The position numbers and the translations under genes were made by a program. Shown here piece by piece: positions 25,001-38,400 of a stretch of DNA of 64,000 bases. Source of the DNA: Leuctra nigra. Its lineage: Eukaryota > Arthropoda > Insecta > Plecoptera > Leuctridae. The stretch lies in NCBI GenBank assembly GCA_934045905.1, contig OW203763.1, forward strand, positions 17,676,948-17,740,947. Reading direction: 5' to 3'. Under the pieces are notes generated by a model. The model was not told the DNA's origin, made no database searches, and saw nothing but the letters and a program-made list of their open reading frames with translations. Position 1 is the first letter of the stretch. Every line of letters starts with the position of its first letter.

Positions 25001-27578
25001 CAGGAAAAGAACGCTATGGGTCCATTTTTAGAAAAAAAATAATTTAATGACGTGTAATCCTGCTGTGATTTTATAAGTTTTCAGAATATACCCTCGGTTT
25101 CGAGAAAATATAGCCACAAAGTCAATTGAAAAACGCAATGAAATATCGATTTGTATGGAAGATAGATACAAGTTTCAATGTTCGTTTATCTCATCAGTTT
25201 CATCCGAATGTTACTCATAGCGTTCTTTCCTTGTACCCTTCAAATTAATGTAACATTATTATTAAATGATGTATCCTAATCAATTGCAAATTCTAGATAA
25301 CTATTGAAGATGACTCTCTTATTGACATATAAAAGTGTTGAATATATGTCCTTATTTGTCTTAGGACCAGTTTTTCAAAATACATATTATTGAGAAAGAA
25401 GTCACAAAATAATTCAATTAATGTGTGTTTTCAGACGTTCGAATTCTCTACCTGACGTCAGAGATGAATCGAGTGAGATTCCAGGAATTGCTGACAAACG
25501 TTCCATATTCAACTGACAACGTACTGACAGTTGGTGACAAACTCACTGAAACTGTCGTGTCATATCTAATCGACAATCTCAGAGAAGGTAAACATATTTT
25601 GTACGTTTAATTATTAAAATACAGGAAATTTAACAAATAATAAAACAATATACATCGTGTTGCTTGTGGTATGGAGGTCAATCCACTCAACATGCAATGT
25701 TTATATTAGAGGATTGAACCTACAGTCACTTAATAAACTGATACTTGAAAGTGCATCAACCCTTGAAAATTATTAGAAAATTGTAAAATTATTAGATTAT
25801 TGAAGCCGCCAAATGTTGTCAATTAATTGTGGAATTTTCGAACGTCATTATATTTGAATAAATGGAAGGAACATTACGATGAAAATGTTTTTCGAATTTC
25901 AAACAGAGTTACCTAAAGAGTGCAGCGATTCGTTTAAAAGATTTGGACCATTGTAATTTGATTATATTAAACTCTTAAAAGTGGACGTTGAGGTTCTTTC
26001 CTACAGGATTAGACAGTTTAGATAACATTACGTAACAATGATCGTTCTCCCATTATTAGTGCCCGCCAGAGTAATGGGCATGAACTGTGAAGGTGTAACA
26101 TCCACACCAACCAAAGCCCAGTTTGAAGATTACGTAACACCTGGAGAGAGTCGTTCCTACAGGATACATCCGCAATATCTGGGATCGATGAGTGTCAAGA
26201 TATGGGTGAGTTAGAATCGTTCTTTATGGAACACGCAAGCAGTACCTAGTGACAATTAAAATATGGCGCTTCCATATCAGATTTGACAACTAATAATTAA
26301 GTTGACACTGCTGGTGTCCTTTACCTAGTAAGACAAAACTTCTTAGCTTATCACATAATCTTGCTACTTTACCTTCTATGACACTATAATAAAATAAGAA
26401 GATATCACATGTGATGTGTTATCAACTATGTGTTTCATGGTCTGCCAATAAATGTGAACCATGACCTACAATAAAATACGGTCTTGAAATTAACTCTTTT
26501 GACAAATTCCGAACAAAAAATTCAGTTCAGAAAAAAATAGTGATAATTATAAATAATAGTGACAAAATTTAGATAATAATTGTTAAACAGAATACATTCG
26601 TTTTTCTTCCGTATTTTCTATAATTTTCTTCTTCTTCAGTATTTTCAGTGTACATACGTGTACTGACATGTACTGACATGTTGTACTGACATGACATGTT
26701 GTAGGTACTTGGAAGTGGCTACGGTGACCTTGACGTCTGCTTGACAAGAGACTTGGAAGAGCAGTGGTCTTCCAACTGTACCAAAGAAGTTCAAGCTCAT
26801 CAACAGATAGAGTTTCATATTGGAAATCCATGTGGGAAATCAGGACCTAACTGTCAACCAATCTATTTGTCAGTAACAGGCAAAAATACACTTACAAAGT
26901 GCACTGGTAAGTACTTGCATTTTACCGATACCAGAGCCTAATCATTTAGTTAATTCTTTGTTAAATAAAAATATAAAGTCCCCAGTAAAATATCTGCAGA
27001 AGTATTAAAGAATTTCAATACTATTCAATGCAGTGAAGTATTTTTAACACATAGCAAACATACAAACAAACAAATAAACAAAACGTACTTACAAACAATT
27101 AAACGAGCAACATACAAAGAAATTTTGTGTGACCTCTGCACATAGATTATTGTTGATTTCTCAAAATCTTTTAAATATACAAAAACAATTAAATATATCT
27201 TTAATAAGAAATAGAAAATGTATAACTTTTGATTATTTATATTTGATGGTTCGTGATCATTCTGATATTAGATAAAAAGGTCATGAATTATCTTTAGGAC
27301 TCTCTGCTTCAACTACCCACCCAACTGATAATGTCTTCACTTCGAGTAAAAAAGCCTATTTTTGTAACTATTCCAGCAGTGTGTATTTTTATGTTGCAGA
27401 AGACGACTGTCGCTTCCCTCATCAGATTCGCTTCACAATTCACCACGAGGGTATGAACTGTGTGCAGGACGTGACCACTGGATCTCTCAGCTCGGCAGTG
27501 ACAATCAGTTACTTCACAACCATGTTCTATCTCTCTCAGATCATCCCTGCAGTGGTTGCGCTCGCACTCTTCCGATAG
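19046..27578 (+). CDS. paralogue B: secreted, probably GPI-anchored protein with a vWA-like region (unrecognised family)
   Basis: Fifteen coding exons give 820 aa: 19046-19094, 19288-19495, 19862-20030, 20398-20531, 20857-21155, 21700-21876, 22258-22436, 23116-23227, 23314-23428, 24002-24141, 24722-24922, 25435-25587, 26060-26205, 26705-26906, 27400-27578. Frame is kept throughout. The signal peptide is residues 1-24 (CTA|QE). Shared blocks with A include NMDMRSLT, AVLAGIAAAL, WAATLAGDLAE, DRGV and RACERK. Intron positions and phases match A, except for one extra phase-1 intron (21877-22257) splitting the exon that is single in A. The vWA-like region is about residues 460-650; it keeps DGSWT at the MIDAS position, closer to consensus than A. 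B lacks A's proline-rich insert. The C-terminus is hydrophobic, as in A. Ligand and function are unknown. Confidence 0.9.
20261..20397 (+). repeat. tandem repeat ending at the exon 4 acceptor of paralogue B
   Basis: About three copies of a 29-bp unit (TGATTCTATTGATGACTTG plus a TTG-rich end) pass into shorter TATTGATGG repeats that run to the acceptor ATTGCAG|TGC at 20397/20398. The region is pyrimidine-poor for an acceptor. Confidence 0.75.
21321..21526. mobile_element. MITE family 1, copy 2
   Basis: About 205 bp. The left end is TGTACACTTGGCC followed by AAAAACGGTATT; the right end is AATACCGTTT with TTGGTCAAGTA. The interior matches copy 1. It lies in intron 5 of paralogue B. Confidence 0.75.
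23458..23702. mobile_element. MITE family 2, copy 1
   Basis: Inverted ends resemble ACATCAGAAGTAGAAGGATG and GGCCTTCTACCTCTGAGGTC. The interior shares CATTACAAATACGATTGG (as reverse complement) with copies at 45371 and 52711. It lies in intron 9 of paralogue B. Confidence 0.65.
24282..24628. mobile_element. MITE family 1, copy 3, carrying a nested insertion
   Basis: The ends match family 1 (GTACACCCAAC with AAACGGGATT at the left, AATACCGTTTT with TTGAGTGTAC at the right), but this copy is about 140 bp longer than the others. The extra DNA is a second inverted-repeat element at about 24454-24574. It lies in the intron upstream of the 24722 exon of paralogue B. Confidence 0.7.
24454..24574. 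mobile_element. small palindromic element nested inside MITE family 1, copy 3
   Basis: The left arm ATTCTAGAAC and CCCAATTCTGATGGAAT is mirrored by ATTCCATCAGAATGGAATTG and GTTCCAGAAT. The other two copies of the host MITE are uninterrupted at this point, so the empty site is visible by comparison. Confidence 0.7.
26650..26704 (+). repeat. short TGTACTGACATG repeats abutting the acceptor of the 26705 exon in paralogue B
   Basis: Three to four imperfect copies of TGTACTGACATG end in ACATGTTGTAG|GTACTTGG. The exon that follows is the counterpart of exon 13 in paralogue A, whose acceptor is amplified into the 39-bp array. Confidence 0.7.
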
Positions 27579-28295
27579 CAACTCAATTCATATCCATGGC
27601 AACATCGCAGTGTTAGAGCAAAATATTTCCAACTATGTGTTACTATATAAATATTTTTCGAAATTGAGATATTTGTATTTTGTATAATTAGATTTCATTT
27701 TGTCTTATTTTCAATGCACCACTGAGTTAACTCGACTTCTGAAATTGGTCTTGTTTTGTTTAGTCTTGTTTTTAATCCAATTTGACCGTTTTCAGTGCAA
27801 GACTGATACATATGAGATACCGTAATTTAAACGGCATAAAAAGCAATAATTGAATAATATATAATGACATGTTAATTGATTATTTTATAGTATTACCCGT
27901 TTTCCCAATTGATTAGGTACCTAGACATTGAAAGTTAAAAACCAAAAGATCTAATTTCGTTACTTTTTGAGTTAGTGCAGTTTTGCACTAACACATCGAT
28001 CCATGATGTAGATTAAGCAAAATTAAAATACTTCCTCAGGTTTTAAACTAATTTTCATGTGAATATATAACTAATGGGGAAGTTCAGCGAAGATTAAACT
28101 AAATGTTATATTTGCTACAAAATCTCTAGTAGGTATTTATCTATCAAATAATTTTTATTAATATATTTATTTTTCATATTTCTAAAATATTTTGATTTTT
28201 TGTTTCTATGTCAAAATAGATCAGGAACTTGAATCATGACCCACATTGAGACAATTTCTTGTCTTATGCAAAAACTCACGTACAAAGACGTTATA

Positions 28296-28301
28296 AATAA
28301 A
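28296..28301 (+). terminator. candidate polyadenylation signal of paralogue B
   Basis: AATAAA about 0.7 kb after the stop codon. Other AT-rich variants lie closer, so this is a weak call. Confidence 0.25.
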
Positions 28302-28989
28302 TGTATTAGCGTCAGGTATTAGAAATGAAATACTTTCATAAAAATGTTATTGTATTTATATGGATCATATAGTAAAAACCCAGAACTGATTATGCATATG
28401 CAGTTCTTTGAAATTATATTAAAGTCATGTTTAAAAGTGGCAATTTAAATGGTTACACTCTGGAGAACCATTTGACTGTCAAGAGCATTTCTAAGGCATA
28501 TGCCATGAAACTGCAACTATTTTACACATTTCTAGTTACGATGATTTTAGATAAAGTATTGGTTTTAGCCAATTAAAATCGTATGTTATATTTTTATTCT
28601 ATGTTAAAATATCATTGTGCATTGCTTAATTTCTAAAGTAACTATGCTAATAGAGATTCGGATACTGTATACAATTTGTAAATAATTGCGTAATTTTACT
28701 ACTAATTATACAACTTATTTACATCCAATAAAATCAATTTGGTTATAAACTAGTTTAACAATGAATTGCAATTCCTAATTGTTAAGTATTTTGTTAAATA
28801 ACAATACCGTAATGTAATTTATTCATTATGGCCAAATTGACACCTTAACAAAAGTGTGAAAATGTCGAGATTTCAGGAGAAAGTCCTCTCGTTCTGACGT
28901 CACTATGTTCCAAGCGGACTGTTTGGATTGGAGACGAAATCAGTGGCGTGAACCTTCATTCCACTTGGGTAAATTCACCGAAAGCCGCA

Positions 28990-29100
28990 ACATGAACATA
29001 GCAATGCACCATCGTTCACTTTTCCAGTTAGTTGCAATCTAACGCTCAACTGTTCGCAGTCGTTTTCTTCACTCCAAACACAAGACATTTATAGAGTGTG
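28990..29100 (+). promoter_or_regulatory. putative otopetrin promoter or 5'UTR start
   Basis: A locally less AT-rich patch includes TTCCAGTTAGTTG and TTCGCAGTCGTTTTC, which resemble arthropod initiator and downstream elements, about 330-400 nt before the first coding ATG. The start site is not fixed by sequence alone. Confidence 0.3.
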
Positions 29101-29410
29101 TGATAATTTAAAATTTATAACATTCTTAAATTATATAATAGATAGAGTAAATCCGTTATGTGCTATGAATTCAGTGAAGTTAATTATAAAAAGTTTACGG
29201 TTGTGATTTTTTAGATCATTAGAATGGAATGTTTTAACATAATTTATATTATTTGTTTTTGAAAACTTTATCAATTTATTTTTGAATAGAACTGTCAGTG
29301 GTGTGAATTTTCCATTTGATTGACTACCTATTCCAGTGAAGTTACTTATTTCAAAAGTTATTTAATCGAGTGAAATTATTTTTATTCCAATGAACATTTG
29401 CAAAAGTTTA

Positions 29411-29428
29411 ATGATGTGTGATGAGTGA
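29411..29428 (+). promoter_or_regulatory. short upstream ORF overlapping the otopetrin start
   Basis: ATGATGTGTGATGAGTGA encodes five codons and a stop, and overlaps the otopetrin ATG at 29421 in another frame. If the transcript begins upstream, ribosomes must leak past or re-initiate. Confidence 0.55.
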
Positions 29429-32400
29429 TTCCATTTTAGTAACCGCTTCGAAATTTGAGAAAAGTTTTCTCAAAGATGAAATTAATGATAAAAGGAATCG
29501 GAAGAGATCGGGGCAAGAGGTAAGATCAATGTTACCTATACTTATTACCAATGCACTAAATAATTTAACCTCAATTAGAAAACAATGTAAAATTGTTTGT
29601 GGATAAAGTAACAATGAATATCAGTTTCAGGATTAATAAGTAATAAGGTGTCCTAATTCTGATATACTTATTTATTTATTTCATGTGTTAGATTTGATCC
29701 ATTATTATTTATTTCAATACACCAAAAAAATAAGTGTTTTACTGGTAGAGTCCAGCCCCACTGGGAGTAGGACAATTGTATGTCTGTGATAACATACTAA
29801 TTATTAATATTCAATACAACCTAAAATGATCATATATATATCAATCAGATTTTAAGAATGTATTTAGCTAGTGACATGAGAGGCTGTTTACTTCATGTGT
29901 TTCAACAATGAGATGAAATAATTACAAAATGATTTCATCAATTAACTCAAGTAACGATTTATTGCCAATATATAATTACACTGAAGTAATCGAAGTAATC
30001 TTCAAGCTGGTCCAAAAATAATGTCATCAAAAGTAGAAACTTATTTTCTAATAACTGTGTTCAGAGATAATTAAAATATATGACACGATTGTTGAATCAT
30101 ATATTTCGAGTGTCTTCTTTTAAGATGAACAGTGTTATGAAACAATGTGTATGTGATTGTTACACTACTCTGTATATATTTTCACTGAAACAATGGAAAG
30201 GCAAAGGAAAGTTAATTGTTACCTGACGCATTGGATAGGTAAGTCTAGGAAGAGAATTATAAATTTTGTACAAAAACAGAAACATTTGAATCAATCATGT
30301 CCTGTCAAGACTAATCATTAATAAAATAATAACAGTTTTTACAGAACAACGCAATGCGAGTCCTCTTCAATTGATCAATAACATTCTTGATTATTGTAAG
30401 ATAGTTATAAATCTATTTGATTTTTAAAACTTGACCCGTAATACGGTATGCTTTTTTATCAATTCGTTCAGAAAACTTTAACTTAATATGTTCTTCAATT
30501 TTAACAAATTCAAGTAAAAATTTAGTTACGTTTGGTCACACAAAATTGTATTAATTTAGAAACAAATTATGAGTCGTCTCTGCCCACATCATGATAATTT
30601 AAATATCAGGATAAATTATTGTCAAAAGTTGAATTATAGTTATTTTTATGGTCACCCTTGAATATAGATACAATATATCCTTAGGGTTGATTATTCAATG
30701 CTCTACTAAATTTCATCAGTTACTTTGTGTGATCATTCTAGGGATGTCATTTGTTGTTGCTATGTCAATCGAGTCCTAATCAACTGTTTACATTTAGCAG
30801 AGCAACCGGCCATAAGATCCATGTGCGAGCTACTTTACAGCTCACAATTGGTTGATTCGGACTTATTTGTAGCTTATTTGACGACTACGTTTCAATGTGC
30901 TGTTCACAGCGAAAAACACAACGACAAACAAATACATACATAATTCGACAAATACGATAAATAGTTCAACAAATATTTCGTTCTGCTCTCTAACATGGCT
31001 TTTAATTGACACCTGAATCACTAAGTATGAAATTAATTAGACGTTAGTAATTAAATAAAAACATGATAAGTAACAAACATAACATTGGATGTTCACGATT
31101 AACAAGGACTATTAGAAGATCATTTCAAAATACTACTATAATATCCTCTTGTGGTGAACATTTAACGAAATTGTTGGCAAATTACACATACAACCCATTA
31201 GTGTCGTGACTTAAGTAATTATCATAATTAGTTGTAAAGTAATACAATGACAATTTGAACAATATCAAAAACATCAGTCAAGGCTCAGATATTCATGAAT
31301 TCTGCCGGTTAGAAAATCTGGTTTTAAAAACTTTCGAGGTAAAGAATAATAGAAATACTGACAAAGTCATCAAACAAAGAATAGATAAGTAAAACTCTAC
31401 AGTATAGTAAACAATTATTAAAATAACAATAAGGTTTTATTTGTTAATGAAATTTATACTTGAGAATATGTACTAAAAATTGCATGCTAAATTATTAATT
31501 AATAATCATTATTTGTAAACATTACATTTCTTCAAATCAAATTAAGTATTGAAACAATTATTTCATGAACAAGTGAATTAATTGAGATATTTTATTCTTC
31601 TACTTTATTCAAATAATATTGAATATTGATAATACTATTTGAATTAATTAATTAATAAAATATAGGTAAAATATATCCAGTATCAATTAACATATCTATT
31701 ATATCCTATATTATATCCCATATATATATATATATATATCTTATAATCAAATATCATAAAAGATGAAATATCAAATGAATTTGCTTGTGTGGATAATAAT
31801 AATCCTGAACTTTAAAATCCAACATAAATTATTGCATCGGCTCACAAAATCGGTTTTATTTGCTTATTTGAGGTTAGTCTAACAAAATAGCTGAAACAAA
31901 GTGTAACATGCGTTAAAGCGTTGCCCACTTTCGATTACGTCTAGCAGTCTCTGACCATGGCCTAGGTCAAACACTGGGAAGGAAACGCATGTAACGTACC
32001 CACGTGCCCTAATAATATCACCAACTTAGCTGTTCATCACAGGAAATCTTGCAACTAAATGCACATGTCATTGGAACATAGGAGAGAGCAACGTTTAACG
32101 ATGATTCAAGAAGGACTAACATGATTTGTAATTGATGCTTCCTCACAAGAAAAACCACGTCTCAATTTCATTGTTGTGCATCCTGAAAAATTCTACCTTG
32201 CCTATCAGTAAATTGCTTTTGCGATTTTTAAAATTAGTCAAGAGTTGAAGAATAAGTACTGGAAAGTTGATTTTTACGCAATAGTCTTTAAAATAGCAAC
32301 TGCCATTGTTGTCTCGTGTTTTGAAAAGTTGTCAATGAATGATTTAATTTAAGTATTTCGTATGAGGCAAAGACATAATGTGTCCTTTTATTTATTTTTA

Positions 32401-35400
32401 CGAAAGAAATTGCTTTCTCTAAAGCACCACAATGTGTATATCCCCATGGCATTATAATTTACTTAAGTCATTATAAACGAAATATAATATCATTCAAAGC
32501 AAAATTAACGTAATCTCGATTTCTTGATTGTTGTGCAAATAGTTCGTTTTTCCAGTTGATTTAACTTAGAAACCGCTAAGAGGGAATGAACTCAATGGTG
32601 AAAATATCAACAAACCGACCGATCATTTTCAACTCCAATGAAAAGGAACATTCTTCACTCTTCTTAAGATATTTCTTCATGAGAGTATTGCTGTGGTTTC
32701 TAAAACGAAACATGACGAATAAGTCCACACAAAAAGTATCTCTCCATTAAAGTTCAATGTACATTTTCACTTGCAGAGTTTTGTTGCTTAAATGTTGTTA
32801 TTTTAAGGAAATTATGCATACACATGTCTACACTCACACTAAAAGAAGATATAAATCATGCAAAACTAAGGGAGATACAGAATTACAAATAATAATAAAA
32901 TTATTGAACAGATTACTCTGAAATGTGTCACAGAAAGTAGTAATTATCTTAAAATTTCGTGCTCTACCCTGTTAATTTACAAATAAAGTTTGTAAATTTT
33001 CTATTCATCATCATTTCAACCAAATGCAAGAAATTATTATACATATTTAAAATATTTGTTAATATCGTGAAAATTAATAGTTTTAATGAAAATGTCACGT
33101 GCGTGAATCTAGAACTAAATCTTCTTGATTGATACCAGTATGTTTCTTTCAGATGCCGAAAGACAGCAATGAGATGGTTGTGCAGTTGGTAGTGCATTCG
33201 TCAGACCACATCCATGACAACTACATCCTAGACACAACCACTGGTTACGGACAGTTCAGTGAGTGTTCACAACTACATCCTAGTTCATAGAAAAATCATT
33301 CCAACAGTAACTTGAAAACAAAACTATCACGATTATATTGAAATGTAGACAGCCTGTTTCCTTCATTTATCACGTGAGTGTAATTGTCATACCGATTCAT
33401 TTTGCAAAACCAAGTATGAGCACTTTTTACCTTTTACCGCTAAAAATGCAAAATATTCATACATCACTTCATATTGTTGCACAAACTTGTGTTGCATTCC
33501 TCTAAATAAATCACGATCTTCAAAATCTCGTACCTACATGAAAACTGTAAATAAAACCATGAAAAAAACACGTATCTCACACCATCGAATTGTTAAGAGC
33601 AAAAGAGCTTCAGTAATTAAAGAAATCAACGTTCGACCTGTTTTGAAGTAAATATGTTGCTCATTAGAAAAAGTTTCAATGAATTTTAATTGAATAACAT
33701 GTTTGAAAACTGATTTTTCTGCCTCCTGAACAATAACCGCGGAATCTGTTAAAGCATGTATCTATCTGATACAAAGACATTTAAGTATTGAGAAAATCTA
33801 ATGCAGCAAATGTTTGATGGGATTTCGATAATTCGATGTAAATTAAGGAATAATATCCTGAATCGTTCTATTGTTCCAGCTCCAAGTTTGCTTGGTGTCG
33901 GCAAAGATCCTTTACCACTCGTTGCGTCAAAGCCATCTCAGAGACAGTATTACATCAACACAGCTCTTAGCATCTCGAATAGTGAGAGTCAAATTACTCT
34001 CAATTCGTCGTCAATCGAAGAGGGAAGCATTAACGACGATCCACCTTCATCAACGACAGAAGAGAAACTGAACATGTTCAGGTGTTTATCCAGTGGTTGA
34101 TACGCGATACAAATTAATGGTCATGAAACTTGAGGTCAAAGGATCACAAGAAATATATCAAGAAACCTTTTATAATTAATTAGTATCCCCCAAAAAATTA
34201 TGGTAAATGGTATAGATGTGGTAACGCATTTGAAAGAGACGTCAAAGTATACTGTTTTTTAAAATGTGTGCAATGGTTGTAACATTATTCTGTTTCCACA
34301 TGTATTTAGTGCTACGGATGCATTGGGATTAAGAATTATTTTCTTAATTATTATAATTGCATTTAGTTCAATTAAATTATAATAATGTATAAAATATGAA
34401 GAGCAATAAGACGAAAGTGAATGTACATGATTCACCATTATAAAATAAGAAGATTTGGATTGAATAATTTCAAGTATATTTGTTCGAAAGTTCATTAATT
34501 GAACTATTTGAGTGTATACTTCTTTTATATCAAATCGCTTCTTACAATTATTCAATTATGATACAGTCAAAAGTGTATGTTTGGAGCTGAATTCATAACA
34601 TATTACACGAAATAAATTCTCAAATTGAAGAAATAACTTGTCCTACAAATCTAGATTCTAATCTATTTGTTTGTGTGATTTTAGGGCATATTTGACGGTG
34701 ATATCCAGTTGCGTGTATGCAGTATTTATCGTTACTTTAGGAGTTGTGGTTTACATAAGTGACATTGTTTTAGGACACACTCCTTTAGCAGAGGTGAGCC
34801 AGGTTTATTTCACACTGCATTTCGCCTAAATTCACACTAAATCCATTTCACGCATTATGAAATTGTTCAACCAAATAATACGTACTACTTATTTTACTTC
34901 GTTTTTTTCAGACATTCAGTATTTACTTGGTCTCAATCGGCTTACTTTACTTTCTATTTCTGTATTTTGATATCAGAAAATATATGAATGAGGTGAACCA
35001 AAGGAAGTTGAGGAGAAGAATAAAAGAAGGTAAAAATATGGAGATTTAAACATTTACTCTTACAGTAAGAGAGATTAATGAATAAATATGTTGTTTAAAG
35101 CAAAAGGAGAGATCGCTGTCATTTGACTTTTTGACACTCTATACGTAGCTACGCTATTTTTCTCTGTATATTATTCGTAACGTAAGAGTTTTAAAAAGTA
35201 ACATTTATAATAAGTCATGAAGATATATCTGAGAATTAAATTTGTTTTTACGAGCAATGTTGCTCCTGTGAGTTAGACATTTTGAAAATGCCAACGTCTT
35301 TTCTACAAGCCATTCTTTTGACAAAACATAATTCAAAATGAAATACTAATATGTTTGACTATGACTTTGTTTTCCTGCCTCAGCCGAGGCGTCAGAGATG

Positions 35401-38400
35401 GGTTTGGAGTCGAAGACTCAGTCTGAGATCTGGAGCTCCGAGTCATCGGATTGCGACTTCAGTGACACTTCTGAAGAAGAACATGATTATTGCTTCTCAA
35501 CCGGCAGACATTCGGGCAGTTTCTACCTCAAGTGCGGCGCCGCTGGCAAGTACAAGCCTCTTACTGCATTACTTACAAGCACAGGTTTATATTATTAATA
35601 ATAGCAAATCAAAATAATAACAATAAACAATCTACTAGGTTTTTACTCAGGCGCGTAGGAACTACTTTCATCATGGGGGGGGGGGATTGCGACACCCGGA
35701 AGGGGGGCTTCAGCCCCGCAGGGCGTTTTTTGGAATTTAAACCAGTTACAAGTGATTCTGGGGCTTTGAAATGCCCAAACTGAAGCAAAAACCCTCCAAT
35801 TGTTGCCCCGCAGGGCATTTTTTTAGAATTTAAACAATTTGTTAGTGATTTTTGGACACTAAACTTAATTTTTTATGGTGAATGGGGGGTCAGCCTGCTC
35901 GAGTGGGGGGGGGGGGAATAATCCCCCCCCATCCCCCCCCCCCCTTCCTACGCGCCTGTTTTTACTAGAACATATTTTCATTTTCTTGAAAATTTACACA
36001 AGCACATCAGTTGAGGTTAGCCTCGATATTTCATTATGTATCTTCTACTTACAATTTATTCGATAAGCAATAAATATAGAATCGTGTTACGTAGAGTTAT
36101 CGGTACTATTTCTTGGGTTTTACTATTTTCTGATACAGCAATAGTAAATAGTATTCGTAATATTAATTATAGTCTAACACAGTATTTTAGGAGCAGGTTG
36201 GCTCAGGAAAAACCTGTGAGGCTTGGGTTTGATTCTCGCTGCCAACAATCCAGACTGAGATATTTGTGGTCTCACCGTCTCAGTCTAGAGAAAACTGCTG
36301 GGAAGGTTTCCTAGTATAGGCTACGACCACCTCATTCCCGAAATCAACTCCTAACTCATTATCCATCATCCCCCTTTCATCATCAACATCATAATAATAA
36401 ATCATTCCCTATTAGTCGCAGAACACTGAGATGTTAAAGTCTTCCTTTCAAAACTGCATGTAAATGATATTTCGATGAAACTTCATAATTATACAGATAA
36501 AAATACGCTGATTCCAAATATACCATAAAATAATGGGCTATCTACATTATTTTCTGAGATACATCACTTTTAAAGTTGCAGTTTTAACCACAGTGTTATA
36601 TGGTGGTTTCTGTCTGGAGTGGATATGTTGGTGTTTAACTGGGTCTGAGGGGCGTGCTTCAAATGACAATTCTTTGGAAAAAACGTTTTTCAGTGTAAAA
36701 AAAAATAAGCTTTGCGAATAAAATATAATATTGATACCTCACCATATTAAATTTCGAGATATGTTAAATTTTCATATTTTATTTCTTCTCTAAGCCAATG
36801 AGAATTGCGATTTTTAATCAGCGAGCCAATCAGATTTCACTTGGGCGTGGCTTAGCTGTTGATCACGTGACCATTTGAAAGAACATCTACTGTTTATCCA
36901 CCTTCATTGTTTACTCGATTCTTACTAAATCAATGCATTTGTGTTTCAGGATTCTGTTTCGGCCACCTAATACACAGTGGTCTCTTGATGGGCTACCAAA
37001 TCGTCTTCCTCACAGCCGACCAGAACGATTTCTACGGTTGTGCGTCCGTGCCAACATTAATACTTGATATCATGTACCCGATCTACTCCTTCTTTCAATT
37101 ATTCTTCATTTTCAAGTATTCAAATGTAAGTACGTATTTAATAATAGTACTAACAAGTGGAAATAGAAACTGAAAGTAATCAAAGCCAACATTGGCGTGA
37201 AATTGTCATTTCATACGAAGTAGGTGCATGTGGAAAATCACGTCGTGATCAATTTGTGAATATAAACAATTTTCCTGTATCAGAATAACATGCATTATCA
37301 TTATTATCGTGTTTATACAATAATAGTACGTAGAATTGACTTAGTTATACAATTTCTTATACTTTCTCCACAAACAAATTATTTTATTGCGTTATGATGG
37401 AATAGCGTTGTATATTAAATCCAGCATTGTAATTAGCAACATTTAAGTAAAATTAATAATTACAATTAATTTTTAGACCAATTGACAACTTGCAGATCAC
37501 TTTCCTGTTTAAAAACTCACGGATTTTCAGAGCCTGTGGCAAATGCTTCTACGGTGATGCTCTGTAATGATGTCCACCCCCCTGATCCTGGGGCCTGATC
37601 CTGTTTTTAGGGAACATCATCATAGAGCATCACCGTAGAAGAAATCGCAGCATTTTCTATTTAGCTTGAAGAAATCGAAACTGGGTTTTGTCACTGGAAA
37701 AATTGAGTTAGTTCTCGCCGTTTATGAAGCAATTTCGACATTAAGTACCTATTTCCAAATAAATGCATGCTGAATGCACAGGCTAACTGTTCAAGTATTA
37801 ACAAATCTGAGTTACACAACAACGATTGCACTTAATCGTATAAGGAAGACTCTAGTAAAACCAAATCTTCCAATTAGATTGAGTCAAGATTCATGGCATG
37901 ATACAATTAATTAGGAAATATGTATAATTTTCATGTTACAATTTACCTTGGTTTAGATTATTTTCATAAATCATTCAATTTCTAAATTCTATATATTCCG
38001 TGGAGTGGAAGTAGAGTCATACTTTCAACAATGACATTTTGTTCTATTGAAAGGTGATCATCAACCGGCGTAAGGAGCTGGCACGTTTTGCTCTTATGCA
38101 TTGCATCGCCTCTAGCATATGTTTCTGGGTTTGGACGATTCTACGCGAGACGATGGATTCGCTGCATCATTATGCAGCTGCCAATGAAGAGATGCTGACG
38201 GAGAAGAAGACGGAAACGCATGCGCTGGAATCGTTGGAGAATATCATGGCTCTTCCTTTGGTTTCCTTCAGGAAGAGTAAGAATAATTGTCATTTCAATG
38301 TTTTACAACAAATAATGCGGTTACTTTTTCAGACCAACAGAATCATTCGAGGATTTGTCAAACCAGTTCATTAGTAAAATCAAATTGTTTTCCTTTGTAA

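Larger units (their letters stand above)
27579..29410. other. spacer between paralogue B and the otopetrin gene
   Basis: It holds the 3'UTR of B and the putative promoter and 5'UTR of the otopetrin gene. No further exon was recognised. Confidence 0.5.
35546..36949 (+). other. GC-AG intron of the otopetrin gene
   Basis: The exon ends GCCGCTG and is followed by GCAAGT, an otherwise perfect donor with GC in place of GT. Joining to the acceptor TTTCAG at 36949 gives the conserved AAGFCFGHLIHSG motif in frame. The nearby GT at 35550 would shift frame and destroy that motif. The intron contains a hAT-like MITE (35648-35958) and a SINE (36187-36450). Confidence 0.8.
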
